Positions 18,913-29,059 of a stretch of DNA of 54,475 nt are shown piece after piece. Source of the stretch: Candidatus Parabeggiatoa sp. nov. 2 (lineage in GTDB: Bacteria; Pseudomonadota; Gammaproteobacteria; Beggiatoales; Beggiatoaceae); NCBI GenBank assembly GCA_002085445.1, contig NBMI01000007.1:1-54475 (forward strand), read 5' to 3'. A program made the translations under genes and the position numbers. Below the pieces are notes generated by a model that saw only the letters and a list, made by a program, of their open reading frames with translations, searched no databases and was not told the origin of the DNA. Each line of letters opens with the position of its first letter. The first letter of the stretch is position 1.

Positions 18913-19953
18913 ATGCAAAGAAGAAGTTTTATTTCAAGCACACTAGGTGCCGCCCTTGCTTTTCCGTTGGCACCCAAAGTCAGCGTCGCTGAAACTATGC
19001 CAGAAAATCTAATTCGCCCGAAAGTGTTGCATAAGGGTGATACCGTCGGCGTGATTGCTTCAGCGACGGCGGTTTCCGATCCGGATCATATTTTAAGGGC
19101 AAAACAAGTTCTTGATTATTTGGGCCTCAACCTGAAATTGGGCCGATATGTTGCCAACGGGAGCGGCCATAAAACGAGAACCGTTGAAGAGCGGTTGGCG
19201 AATTTGCATGAGATGTTTTCAGATGATGAAGTCAACGCGATTTTTGAAATACGGGGCGGATATGGTTCTTCTCAATTGCTCGACGGAATTGACTATGACT
19301 TGATTCGGCAAAATCCGAAGATTTATGTTGGGTTTAGTGATATTACCGCGATGCACCTTGCGATACATAAATATACGGGTTTAGTCACATTTCATGGCCC
19401 GGTTTTGCTGTCTTCATTGACGGATTATACGGTGGCGCATTTCCAAAAGGCCCTTTTTGAGACGGCACCGTTGGGCGAAGTCACTAATCCGATTGAAAAT
19501 AAAGGCATTAGGCCAAAACATCTCCTTCGCACGATTCATTCAGGCAAAGCCAAGGGGCGTTTGATGGGTGGCAATTTGTCTTTAATTTCCGATTTGATGG
19601 GAACGCCTTATGAGATTGATACCAACGGGAAAATCCTGTTTTTGGAAGACACAGGTGAAAGAACTTACCGAATTGATAGGATGCTGACACAATTGCGATT
19701 GGCAGGGAAGTTACAACAAGCGGCCGGCATTATTTTTGGTAAATGTGATAGTTGTCAGTCAAAAGGTTATACTTGGGATTATTCTCTTGGAGAAGTGCTT
19801 GATAATATTTTGGGGAATTTGAATATCCCGGTTTTGTATGGGTTAACGATTGGACATACTCCGGATAAATTGACGCTCCCGATAGGCGTTGAGGCGGAGT
19901 TGGATGCGGATAGGGGAGTTTTAACTATTTTGGAAGCAGGTGTCGTAGGATAA
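18913..19953 (+). CDS. LD-carboxypeptidase (peptidase S66), exported
   Basis: The enzyme trims the D-Ala4 from tetrapeptides during peptidoglycan recycling; this version is exported. It has 346 residues from ATG 18913 (AGAGGA about 12 nt upstream). The N-terminus MQRRSFISSTLGAALAF has a twin-Arg-like RRSF motif, followed by a SVAETM cut region. S66 motifs are IFEIRGGYGSSQLLD (likely nucleophile S119), YVGFSDITAMH, FLEDTGE (E245) and GLTIGHTPDK (H315), the Ser-Glu-His triad of this family. Most LdcA enzymes are cytoplasmic. The export signal suggests a periplasmic or cell-wall-facing role, and a microcin-resistance role is also known for the family. It lies alone, flanked by repeats. Confidence 0.9.
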   Translation: MQRRSFISSTLGAALAFPLAPKVSVAETMPENLIRPKVLHKGDTVGVIASATAVSDPDHILRAKQVLDYLGLNLKLGRYVANGSGHKTRTVEERLANLHEMFSDDEVNAIFEIRGGYGSSQLLDGIDYDLIRQNPKIYVGFSDITAMHLAIHKYTGLVTFHGPVLLSSLTDYTVAHFQKALFETAPLGEVTNPIENKGIRPKHLLRTIHSGKAKGRLMGGNLSLISDLMGTPYEIDTNGKILFLEDTGERTYRIDRMLTQLRLAGKLQQAAGIIFGKCDSCQSKGYTWDYSLGEVLDNILGNLNIPVLYGLTIGHTPDKLTLPIGVEAELDADRGVLTILEAGVVG

Positions 19954-20123
19954 GCCTGAAAGAAGGAGTAGAATTTTACGAATTGTCCGCTTGCCCACCA
20001 CTTTTGATTGATAAGGAAGGTTTTGGTGGGCAACGCAGCGCCCAAAACCCACCCGACTCAGCTACTTTCATTCTTCTTTGGAAGGAATATGGGCGCGTTT
20101 GTGTTTGAATGAATTGATGTTCA

Positions 20124-21670
20124 TTAAAATAAATGTTCCTGTATTTGGTTGACAGGTTTCGCGACATCCCCAATAACCGGAAAAGTGACCCTAACATTAT
20201 CTGAAAATGTGACTTCGCCCTTGCGTTTTATTCGTTTGTTAGCTGGCGGGTTAGTTATAATTCTGCCTTCACGTTCAAGTTGAGTAAGCACTTTCTTGTA
20301 ATTAGCTTTAATATGAAAGGTAGCACATATTTACCTTTTTCATCTTGGAGAGCCTGAGTTATCTCTTCAACAATCGTTAATTCTCGCTCTGAAGGCGACA
20401 ACGCATTGAGTTTCGTACGGAGTATCTCAGCACGTTTCTCTCCAAAAAGGGCATCGATATGTTCTTTGATAATCTCGTTAGTCAATCCCATGTTAATGCG
20501 ATTGTAATTAAAAAAGAAAATGCAATCACAACCCCAATTTTTGAGTACGGAATTGATAAGACGAAGTGAAAGCCCTTTATATCCCCACGGATCTACAAAA
20601 AAAAGTGTTGGTAAGAGATTAATGTCTTCAAAAATATTGACTATGTTTTCCCCAACTTCTTGATTTATAATCTGTGGTTTGTGTTTTAAAGTTTCTATGT
20701 TGGGAATAGCATTAATGGCATTTTGCAAGGTTTGAGTGTGAATTAAATTTACGTCATTAAAAATAGTGACTAACATCTCCTGCATATCTTTATCTTGAAT
20801 AGCACGTTCCAACACGAGGATAGGGGTAGATTTTGTCCCATCTTTGTAACTACCTGTACCGGCAAATAGATCAATGTAAGCTATTTTACCGCAACGTTTT
20901 TTAGCTTGTGGAATCACCACTTTAGCCCACGCCCAGAAATACTTTAATTCTTTATCCCATTCAGACATATCATTGCCCTTTCCTTTTTTTGAATGATTAC
21001 GCGCCCAGTAACTCCCCATTTGTTTGATAAACAACGGAACCCTTGCTTGTGAACATTGATTTTTTATATCTGTCACCCATTTTAGTTTCATTTGTCTGGC
21101 TTTTGGACCAGATTCTCCGCCCACAATAACCCAATGGATACCAGATAAATCAATTGCTCCAAGTCCTTCTAATAAAGGCTCGATTGATAGAAAGCGAATA
21201 GGGACATCAATATTTCTCAAAATATCAATTCGAGGTAAACCATAGTTTTTATCTTCGACAGAAACACCTAACCAAGCATTTTCTGGTACAAGCTGTGTGT
21301 TACAAAAATCAGCCATACGTTCAGCACGTTTAGTCAGAATTTGATAAGTATGTTGCGGGGTTTGTCGTATTACCTCAAATACCTGTTCTATAAAAGAGTC
21401 TGGTACATTCTCGTGAAACAAATCACTCATCGAATTCACAAAATAAGTCGTGGCTTTTTTTCTTTTCAGTGGTTGCATAAGGCGTTCGTTATGAACTTTC
21501 AATTCAAACCCTTTTTCATAGCCTTTAACCCCCATTGCTTGAAGACGTTTTGCCATCGTTTCTGCATAACAGTGCTTACATCCGGGCGAAATTTTTGTGC
21601 AGCCCGTTGTTGGATTCCAAGTATGGCCTTTTGTACCATCTTGATTTTGCACCCATTCTATTTTAGTCAT
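20124..21670 (-). pseudogene. Decayed DUF5131 (Gp37/Gp68) - TcmP fusion
   Basis: ATG 21670 follows GGGAG. Residues 1-260 are a DUF5131 protein: HTWNPTTGCTKISPGCKHC (Cys24, 31, 34, a radical-SAM-like three-Cys motif), YFVNSMSDLFHE, WLGVSVEDK, WVIVGGESGPKARQMK. DUF5131 should end near GKGNDMSEW. Here it runs on in frame into KYFWAWAKVVIPQAKK and IAYIDLFAGTG, the body of the three-Cys-motif partner protein TcmP, with TcmP's first residues missing. At the other end the frame leaves TcmP after YVLPF (about 20318) and stops at 20255. In another frame the normal TcmP end continues as IKANYKKVLTQLEREGRI and KRKGEVTFSDNVRVTFP, to a stop at 20124. So there are two deletions. The function of the pair is unknown; it is often mobile. 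Confidence 0.75.
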
Positions 21671-22452
21671 GATATTTTCTCCCGTTTCCATAAATCTGTT
21701 TGAATACCCTGTATGAAGCCAGCCAGCGTAGAGTGCTTCCCCCACACAGTTGAAATGGCAAGCGTAGTTCCAAGCATAAGTTATACCTAATGAAAAATGA
21801 AAATTATATTTATATGCGAGTAATTTTACAAACAATTTAATCACTTATTGGCCCATTTTCATTTTCACGGCCAAAGAAGTACGTTCCGTATAATGCGCGG
21901 ATTGATGGTGCGTAGGACGATCACTACTGCACCTAAAAAAAGGGAGTCGGCTTGAGCCGACAGTAGCTCTTAGCCTTGAGATTTATCTCTTGGCTTGGGT
22001 GGCAAGTGACACCCCTGGGGCACGCATGAGCCTCTTGCAAAACGCTATAATGGCCTCTTGCAATTTAACTTAATATTTAACGAGATTGTTTTGCGTGTGT
22101 CAAGCCTTTTTAAACATTTTGGAAGCTGGTGTCTTTTCAGTGATCAGTTAACAGCAACTACAAGGATTAGCTTAGCTGAACTTCGTTTCGTTATAATAAA
22201 GAAAGAATAAAATCCGTTTTTCTAACGAACCAAAGCTTGCTTCCCTTCGTTTCGTACAAAAAATCCGCGGCATTATGCAATCCCTATAGTTATTAACAGC
22301 AACTACAAGGATTAGTTATTAACAGCAACTACAAGGATTAGCTTCGCTGAACTTCGTTTCGTTATAAGAAGGGATAACAAATCCGCCTCGATTATGCAAT
22401 CCTTGTGAGTATATTTTAACAGTTATTCGTCAATCAACAGGTAATCAATGAC
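21671..22452. repeat. Intergenic: several dispersed repeats, no gene
   Basis: It contains CATTTTCACGGCC...GTTCCGTATAA, a motif shared with about 29680 and 31795. A GAGTCGGCTTGAGCC block follows (about 21945, also near 31830). A CTCTTGCAAAACGCTATAA block lies at about 22027-22110 (also at 30552). Blocks with CTACAAGGATTAG lie at about 22155-22410, mixed with CTGAACTTCGTTTCGTTATA. I see no convincing gene. Confidence 0.6.
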
Positions 22453-22510
22453 TTAGAGATTTTTCCGATCTAATTGTAACAAGGTAAACTCATAAATTTG
22501 TGTCAAAATT

Positions 22511-22711
22511 TTATCTTGCATTTCTCTGTTCTCTACTTGGAATAATAATCTTTTCTACTGGGATGGCTTCCTTTTCGATAAACTCAATAAATTCCCTGAG
22601 TTTGTTAGCCTTCTTCAAGGTATATCTTATTCTAGCCGGTTGCAAAAATTTTAAAAATCTTTCAACGCGCTTCATATCTTCATCATTTTCAATTTCTACA
22701 ATAACTTTCAT
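22511..22711 (-). CDS. Small antitoxin-like protein, unidentified
   Basis: This protein of 66 residues has GGAG 8 nt before the ATG. It begins MKVIVEIENDEDMKRVERFL, a beta strand then an acidic helix, like many small proteins that precede PIN toxins. The rest is charged and helical (ANKLREFIEFIEKEAIP). A 22-codon frame overlaps its end by 11 bp (22453-22521, MQDKILTQIYEFTLLQLDRK), the spacing expected of a partner gene, but it is too short to be a whole toxin. It is either an orphan antitoxin or the remains of a toxin-antitoxin pair. No family can be named with confidence. Confidence 0.45.
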   Translation of the reverse strand: MKVIVEIENDEDMKRVERFLKFLQPARIRYTLKKANKLREFIEFIEKEAIPVEKIIIPSREQRNAR

Positions 22712-22764
22712 TAAAATTCTCCGGCATTATCCAATGTTGCTCATAACAAGGTGTTTATGAGGGT

Positions 22765-22899
22765 TAGCAGATAGTCGATATTCACATCCTTGGGTTAGGG
22801 TTTTTCTTCCATTCTTGAAAAACGGTTTTACAAAAAGCGCGAATAATTTTACCGCCTGTTCTGCCCAAACCAATAATTAAATGGTTGCTCAGTTTTAAT
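22765..22899 (-). pseudogene. Remnant of a tubulin-like protein N-terminus
   Basis: On the minus strand this reads SNHLIIGLGRTGGKIIRAF, then CKTVFQEWKKNPNPRM and a stop. One base later it goes on as DVNIDYLLTLIN. The pattern 'NHLIIGLGGTGGK-IIRAFRKTxFQEF...DVNxxYLxVDS' is the start of the large bacterial tubulin-like (Tubulin_2) proteins; here one motif Gly is Arg and the frame is broken. Only about 45-50 residues remain, so it is a scrap of a lost gene. Family assignment rests on remembered motif shape. Confidence 0.5.
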
Positions 22900-23998
22900 A
22901 GCCCTTAATTTTTTGTTATTTTATTTCTCTCCGTGAAATTTTATGGTAATGGCATGTTATTTGCTGTTCATGGCTTTGGGGATGACAAGAATTTTCCAGC
23001 GGTGCGGTTAAACGCCAAAAACCGCACGCACAAAATTTTTGTGGAGCTGTGCGGCTAAACGTCATGTAGCCGTGTAGGGAGCCGATTAGAATCCACCATT
23101 AATCCACCCTACAGATATTCTAACCTCCAGTGGATGGATAATTTTTTAGAGCGTTATTAAACCATAAGGTTAACAAGAGTTCAATATTGTGGCAACGTCA
23201 ATTTAGGGTAATCGCATCAAGGTTTTATTGAAATATAATAATATCAACTGCTTATAAAAAAATTAAGGTTTTACATGAATTCTTAGCTTTCGCTTTTCGG
23301 GCCGAATGAATTTTGACTGTTTCTTTGATTTTACGTCTCACTCAAAAAGTTAATAACTGACGGATTTGCTCAATGTTTTCACAGAGTCAAAACGGCGCTA
23401 AATTTGTAAGTCATTGAATTTGTGATTATAACTGAGCATAACTGATTGAATAGAAAATTTAAACTGTAACTTATTGAATTATGTGCCATTTAATTCACGA
23501 CGCGCCAAAGCACAGTGAATTAGTAACTCATTGATTTTTAATGCCGTGCGATTGCCCTAAAATATTTTTTAAGGGCTAAAATTCATAGCCATTGTTGGAC
23601 TCCTTGAGTGCCAAGATAAATCTTGGACTCCTTGCCAAGATAAATCTTGGACTTCTTGAGTCACTGCCATTAAGTTAAGCAACAAAATACCTACAAAAAG
23701 TCTAACTAATGAAGCGCGATAGAGGGCCATAACTTGATTTGAAAACATCCAAAATATTTTATGGCCCTCAAAATCGATAGTCCAAAAACCTGCAAAAATA
23801 TAGGTAAATAACAGGGGCCCGCGTATCACTTTTAGGTTTTTGCTCTCTCCAAACGGGAGCAAAGTTTGGACGACTGCGCGTGAGGCGATAAATCGCCTAC
23901 TACAAACGGGCCTTTCCTTAACTTAATTTAATGTTAATGGCATCGAGTCCTTGAGTGCCAAGATAAATCTTGGACTCCTTGCCAAGATAAATTTTGGA
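22900..23998. repeat. Intergenic: mostly unassigned, with palindromes and a dispersed element
   Basis: About 22900-23560 holds AT-rich sequence where I see no gene. At 23585-23660 and 23945-24025 are GCCAAGATAAATCTTGG palindromes. A minus-oriented copy of the GAGGGCCATA-ended element lies at about 23649-23790. A GGCGATAAATCGCC palindrome lies at about 23884-23897. A long minus frame here (23569-23862) is only repeat sequence. Confidence 0.6.
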
Positions 23999-26900
23999 CT
24001 AGTGCCAAGATAAATCTTGGATTCCTGATGCTTCTCCAAACACTACAAATGGTGCCCAATAGTACGGCCGTTTGTATTTTCGGCCTTCTTCACCGCGTAG
24101 CATACGCAATTTAATGGCACGGAGGGCGGCGGCTGGTTTTTGGAGGTTTTTGAGTTGTTTGAAGAAACCAACACTGAGTCTTTTCGCGGAATAGGATTCG
24201 ACGGCCCATAATGTGACGGCAACTCTAGGCGTGCCCGCGTACATAAACGCACGAGTTAGTCCCATCACGCCTTCGCCACGTTGGCGTTTGCCGCGGCCGG
24301 TGTTACAAGCGGATAGGCTAACCAGTTTGGCGTTGAGTTGTAAAGCAAATACGTCCGCCATCGTTAGATAGCCCAACGTGTCTGGGTGGGAAAGTACTAA
24401 GGCCGATTGAGTAATGTGGTCAATTTCACCTGGCAGGATGCCGTGCGCGGCAAATAAAATCGTTTGATAGTCGTCTAGGCGTTTTTTGTCATTGAGTTGG
24501 AAAACCGTGGGGCGAGAGGCGGCCTCGCGCAGTTGTAGCACGGGTTCATTCTCTTTGGGTGCGTTGAGCAGCGCGGCGATTTCTTTGGCTTCGTCTTCGG
24601 TTTCGGGTAATTCTGCAAAATCGCTGCCCCGGATGGCACGGTAGGATTGGCTTCGCAAGGCTAAAACTTCGTCAGTTTTGGAAACTGAAGCGGTTTGTTC
24701 GGCCTCATAAACCGGATTAGCAAAAGCTAAAAACGGATAACGGGCCACCTTTTGCCTGCGTTGTTGGGCTTCGCGCAAGGTTTTGAGCAAGGAGGCCGAT
24801 GATAAGTAAGCGATAGGCACGTCTTCTATTAAATAGTGTCTGTTATTGGAATCGTTGGACAATTGAGTCACGAGTGTTTCAAAGGGCAAGACATATAACG
24901 GCCCTGTCGGTATCACGTAAACGGTGTACGGTGCTGTCAATAGAGGACGCACTTGTTCTGGGAGCAGTTGGGTGTATAAGTTTTTGCTGGCTTTGGCAAG
25001 CGGATCGGGTTTGCGCTCACGTTTTTTTCGTCGGCGACGTCTGGCACCTCGCGAGGCCTCCTCCGTTTCCACAGAGTTATCTGTTTCCATCAACGTTAAA
25101 TAAGAGGAATCCTCTGTTGAAACCAAGGCATTCCGCGTTTTATCGTCTGTTCCCATGAGTTGCCGTAGTTGGGCCACTTTGTCTTCAAGGGCCGTTTCGC
25201 TTAGCGGCAAGTTGAACATTTGGAATGTTTTTTGGCCTATCACCCATAATGTCGTGCTGTCTTTCATCACACCGTAAACCAACATGAGTTCATCGTCTCG
25301 TAACACGTTTTTCTGGAGCGTGTCTAGTTGCACGGGTTGCGGGTATTTAAGTGCGTAATACTCTGGGTACTGCTGCTTGATTTTAGCTTGCAAGGCTTGT
25401 TGTTGAGCCTCAAGTTCTTGCTCGCGCTGGCGTCCAAACTTGAGTTTGGCCGGATTTTGCGCTGTGATGAATTTGGAACGTTCTTCTAGCAACTGTTTAC
25501 GAGTTTGAACCCGTTGGCTCTCCAACTCGCGTTCAGCTTGAGAAATCTCCGCCGGTAAGCCGGCAAACTGCCGTGCGCCGCTTTGGCCCATTTCTTCTAG
25601 GAAAATGCGGCCTTGTTTGCGTTCAAACACTTCTAAGGCTTTGCGATCATAGCCTTTGTCGGGGTGTTTGCTGTGAAGCGTTTGCAGTAAGGCGATGAAT
25701 TCATCATACACGACCATTTTGTCGCGCATAAATGACAGTTTGTGCGCTTTTTCGGTTAACCCCGCACGTAACGCGTCGATGTTCTCTAAGGCTTGTTCAT
25801 AGTGTTTAATAGCAGCGTCAAATTGTTTGAGCTGAACTTCGACAGCGGCTAAACCCTTTTGAGCTTCCCATAATAGAGTACCCAACGCATTAAGATTAGT
25901 TAAAATATCGGTGCCTTTTTGGAAAAATGGCAACGCGTCTTTATAGCGGCCCATCCGTCGATATATCTCACCAATATTAGCAAGGTTAAATCCTTCCAAG
26001 AGGCGATTATCAATTTCACGATTAATCGCCAACGCTTGTTGGTAATAATCTAAAGCCTTTTCAGATTGACCAAGCTTCTCGTGTATGATTCCTAGACTAT
26101 TAAGAACAAGGCCTTCTCCTTGACGGTTAGCCATTTCACGAAAGATGTTCAACCCCTGCTGACTGTATTCCAAGGCTTTTTCATATCGTTCAAGTCTGAC
26201 ATAAACGACACTGATGTTGTGAAGTCCACTGGCTTCACCATGGCGATTGCCAATGGCTTGATCGATAGCCAAGGCTTTTTTCTGAAAATCCAAGGCTTTA
26301 TCATATTGGCCAATCGTTTCGTACACGGCTCCAATATTACCAAGGGCAGTGCTTTCTCCTTCGCGATAATCAAGACGACGGAGGATATCCAAGGCTTGCT
26401 GAAAATAATCTAACGCGTTGAGATATTGTCCAAAACTCAGGTAAACAGTGCCAATATTTAAGAGACTACCAGCGACGTTTTCGAGAGCGCCAATTTCGCG
26501 GTGGATAGAAAGTGCTTGTTGAAAATGTTGTAAAGCTTGCTGATAGTTACCAATATCCGCATAGACTCCGCCGATGTTGCCAATACTCATCGCTTCTCCA
26601 CGACGGTCGCCAATTTCACGACTTATACTCTGGGCTTGCTGGAAGTTTTTCCGGGCTTGTTGAGATTGACCAATCGTTTGGTAGATGATCCCAATATTAT
26701 TAAGAACCGCACTTTCCGATTGACGGTTACCAATCTGTTGAGCAATAACCAGTGCTTGTTGATTAAAATCTAAGGCTTTTTTAGAATGCCCCAAACTTTG
26801 ATGTATACTAGCGATATTGGTTAGGCAGGCACTTTCTCCGCTTCTGTCACGAGTGTAGCGGTTAATTTCTAGTGCCTGTTGGTGATATTCTAGGGCTTTT

Positions 26901-29050
26901 GAGTATTCACCACGAACGGCATACACATTTCCAATGTTGGTAAGCGTCGCTGCTTCTCCAGCGCGGTTGCCAATTTGGCGCTTAATATCCAGACTTTTTT
27001 GATAAGACGCTAAGGCTTTATCACCGTCACCGATTGTCTCATAAAGAACGCCAATATTGTTAATGTCAGCCGCTTCTCCACGGATATCACCAATTTTGTG
27101 TCTAATTGCAACGGCTTGTTGGTAAAAATCTAATGCTTTTAAATATTGAGCCTGTAGCTGATACAGACTCCCAATATGACTCAGATTTGAACTTTCTCCC
27201 TGCGGGTTGCCGATCTCTCGGCTAATGTTCAGCGATTGTTGAAGATGCTCAAGGGCTTGTTGATACTGGCCGAAATGAATATAGTTCACCCCAATATTGG
27301 ACAAAACCGCGCTTTCACCATAACGGTCGTTGATTTTACGACAGATGGCGAGTGCTTGCTGAAAATGATCTAAGGCTTGTTGGTATTTTCCAACATGCTC
27401 GTATACCAAGCCAAGGTTGGTCAGATCACCAGCCTCCCCGCGTTGATCACCAATGTTGCGGTGTATAGTTAAGGCTTGCTGGTAATATTCCAAGGCTTGT
27501 TGGGTTTCTCCAATATCTTGGTACACCGCACCGATGCCGCTTAGATTACTTCCTATCCCGTCTTTATCACCTATTTCACGGTGTATAGTTAGGGCTTGTT
27601 GGTGATATTCTAAGGCTTTTTGGTATTGTGCCAACGTTTCTTGGTATAAGATGCCAAGATTGGTAAAAACAGCGGCTTCTCCACGTTTATGACCGCTTTT
27701 GCGATGTATAACCAAGGCTTGCTGGTAATATTCTAAGGCTTGTTGGGATTCTCCAATATCTTGGTACACCGCGCCAATGTTGTTCAGAATTTCTGCTTCT
27801 TCGTTGTGTTTGTTACCAAGGTTGCGGAGTATAACCAAGGCTTGCTGGAAATGTCCCAAGGCTTGTTGGTATTGAGCCAGCGCTTGGTACGCCACGCCAA
27901 TGTTGTTCAGAATTTCTGCTTCTTTGTTGTGTTTGTTACCAAGGTTGCGGAGTATAACCAAGGCTTGCTGGAAATATTCTAAGGCTTGTTGGGATTCTCC
28001 AGTTTCTTGGTACACCACGCCGATGTTGGTCAGATCACCAGCCTCCCTGCGTTGATCACCAATGTCGCGGTGTCTAGTCAAGGCTTGCTGGAAATATCCC
28101 AAGGCTTGTTGGTATTGAGCCAGCGCTTGGTACGCCAAGCCAAGGTTAGTTAAATGAGTCGCTTCGCCAAATTTGTCGCGGAGATCGCGTGTGATTTCCA
28201 AGGCTTGCTGGAAATATTCTAAGGCTTGTTGAGATTGACCGCGTTTTTGATAAATTCTCCCAATGTAGCCAAAAAATAAGCTAATAAACGCTTTATCATT
28301 GAGTTGACGAGCGTTTTTTAAGCCTTTTTGGTAGAACTTCAATGCCTCAAGATCATTAGCCATTTTCTCTGCTTGTAGGCCTTCTTCTCCAAGAGTTATT
28401 AACGCTTTCTGAAAATAAAGTGTCAACAATTCGCTAATAAATTGAAAATAGTTAGCGGCTTCGTCTCCGTCAGCAACTTTGCGAAGAAGCCACTGTTGCG
28501 CCTTCACAGCCGTTTGCGGGTAAGTCCGGATGGCTGGCAAAATGACGGTTTTTTTATCCCCAATTAATGCCTTAAGAAACAGTTTGCTCGCTAATTCCTC
28601 GGTAATATCCGCGAAATGAATACCAATCGATCCGCCGTGCAACACCACGGTATGCACTCGATTGGCACGAATAAAGCGTAGTTCTAGTTGGGGTTTATTC
28701 GCGTTAAGCGAAATGGTATTAACAAATTGTTCCGTTGTATTCGTCGGGTGTCCGGCATAAGCGATGACAATATCGCCCCGTTGCAATTTGGCCGCCTCCG
28801 CTTGGGAATTGGGGCCAACTCCGTATATTAATAAGCCTTTTGCCCCCATGAACAATTGTGGTAGCATTTCTCGCAGACGTAGCGCGTATTGGATTAAGCT
28901 CAAGTCATCCGCATCGGCAGCGGGTGGAGTTAATCGCGTCAATGTCTCTGTGGTTTTTGAAGTGGTGTCTGTCGTTTCCTGCGCTATTCCTAGCGGCATC
29001 CACGAAATCACCAGCACCAAACCCAATAACACATATCGATGAGATTGCAT
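23999..29050 (-). CDS. Secreted PDZ - 22xTPR - CHAT protease-like protein
   Basis: This protein of 1683 residues has AGGAG 7 nt before the ATG. A signal peptide (about 1-24, ...PLGIAQ) points to the periplasm. Residues about 70-137 are PDZ-like (GLLIYGVGPNSQAEAAKLQRG). From about 205 to 1110 are roughly 22 TPR units, mostly 40 residues (ALEYFQQALxIxREIGD, xGEAxxLxNIGxVYxxxGxY). The C-terminal third is a CHAT (caspase-HetF) domain: VYVIPTGPLYVLPFETLV, ILFAAHGIL (H1536), VSLSACNTGRG (C1582), PRVAVTLWAV, RPYYWAPFVVFG. The catalytic dyad is intact. The last residues SGIQDLSWH are encoded by a GCCAAGATAAATCTTGG palindrome that also contributes to the end of the gene. It is probably a cysteine protease gated by TPR-bound partners. 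No gRAMP or CRISPR genes are nearby. Confidence 0.92.
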   Translation of the reverse strand: MQSHRYVLLGLVLVISWMPLGIAQETTDTTSKTTETLTRLTPPAADADDLSLIQYALRLREMLPQLFMGAKGLLIYGVGPNSQAEAAKLQRGDIVIAYAGHPTNTTEQFVNTISLNANKPQLELRFIRANRVHTVVLHGGSIGIHFADITEELASKLFLKALIGDKKTVILPAIRTYPQTAVKAQQWLLRKVADGDEAANYFQFISELLTLYFQKALITLGEEGLQAEKMANDLEALKFYQKGLKNARQLNDKAFISLFFGYIGRIYQKRGQSQQALEYFQQALEITRDLRDKFGEATHLTNLGLAYQALAQYQQALGYFQQALTRHRDIGDQRREAGDLTNIGVVYQETGESQQALEYFQQALVILRNLGNKHNKEAEILNNIGVAYQALAQYQQALGHFQQALVILRNLGNKHNEEAEILNNIGAVYQDIGESQQALEYYQQALVIHRKSGHKRGEAAVFTNLGILYQETLAQYQKALEYHQQALTIHREIGDKDGIGSNLSGIGAVYQDIGETQQALEYYQQALTIHRNIGDQRGEAGDLTNLGLVYEHVGKYQQALDHFQQALAICRKINDRYGESAVLSNIGVNYIHFGQYQQALEHLQQSLNISREIGNPQGESSNLSHIGSLYQLQAQYLKALDFYQQAVAIRHKIGDIRGEAADINNIGVLYETIGDGDKALASYQKSLDIKRQIGNRAGEAATLTNIGNVYAVRGEYSKALEYHQQALEINRYTRDRSGESACLTNIASIHQSLGHSKKALDFNQQALVIAQQIGNRQSESAVLNNIGIIYQTIGQSQQARKNFQQAQSISREIGDRRGEAMSIGNIGGVYADIGNYQQALQHFQQALSIHREIGALENVAGSLLNIGTVYLSFGQYLNALDYFQQALDILRRLDYREGESTALGNIGAVYETIGQYDKALDFQKKALAIDQAIGNRHGEASGLHNISVVYVRLERYEKALEYSQQGLNIFREMANRQGEGLVLNSLGIIHEKLGQSEKALDYYQQALAINREIDNRLLEGFNLANIGEIYRRMGRYKDALPFFQKGTDILTNLNALGTLLWEAQKGLAAVEVQLKQFDAAIKHYEQALENIDALRAGLTEKAHKLSFMRDKMVVYDEFIALLQTLHSKHPDKGYDRKALEVFERKQGRIFLEEMGQSGARQFAGLPAEISQAERELESQRVQTRKQLLEERSKFITAQNPAKLKFGRQREQELEAQQQALQAKIKQQYPEYYALKYPQPVQLDTLQKNVLRDDELMLVYGVMKDSTTLWVIGQKTFQMFNLPLSETALEDKVAQLRQLMGTDDKTRNALVSTEDSSYLTLMETDNSVETEEASRGARRRRRKKRERKPDPLAKASKNLYTQLLPEQVRPLLTAPYTVYVIPTGPLYVLPFETLVTQLSNDSNNRHYLIEDVPIAYLSSASLLKTLREAQQRRQKVARYPFLAFANPVYEAEQTASVSKTDEVLALRSQSYRAIRGSDFAELPETEDEAKEIAALLNAPKENEPVLQLREAASRPTVFQLNDKKRLDDYQTILFAAHGILPGEIDHITQSALVLSHPDTLGYLTMADVFALQLNAKLVSLSACNTGRGKRQRGEGVMGLTRAFMYAGTPRVAVTLWAVESYSAKRLSVGFFKQLKNLQKPAAALRAIKLRMLRGEEGRKYKRPYYWAPFVVFGEASGIQDLSWH

Positions 29051-29059
29051 AAAAGTCTC

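Noticed and set aside
23569..23862. A 97-residue minus-strand gene
   Set aside because: It is translated dispersed element and palindromes.
26120..28000. Plus-strand genes inside the TPR region
   Set aside because: They are antisense readings of the TPR repeats.
23999..29050. Type III-E (gRAMP) partner role for the TPR-CHAT protein
   Set aside because: No gRAMP, cas1/2 or repeat array is in the window, and this protein has a signal peptide.
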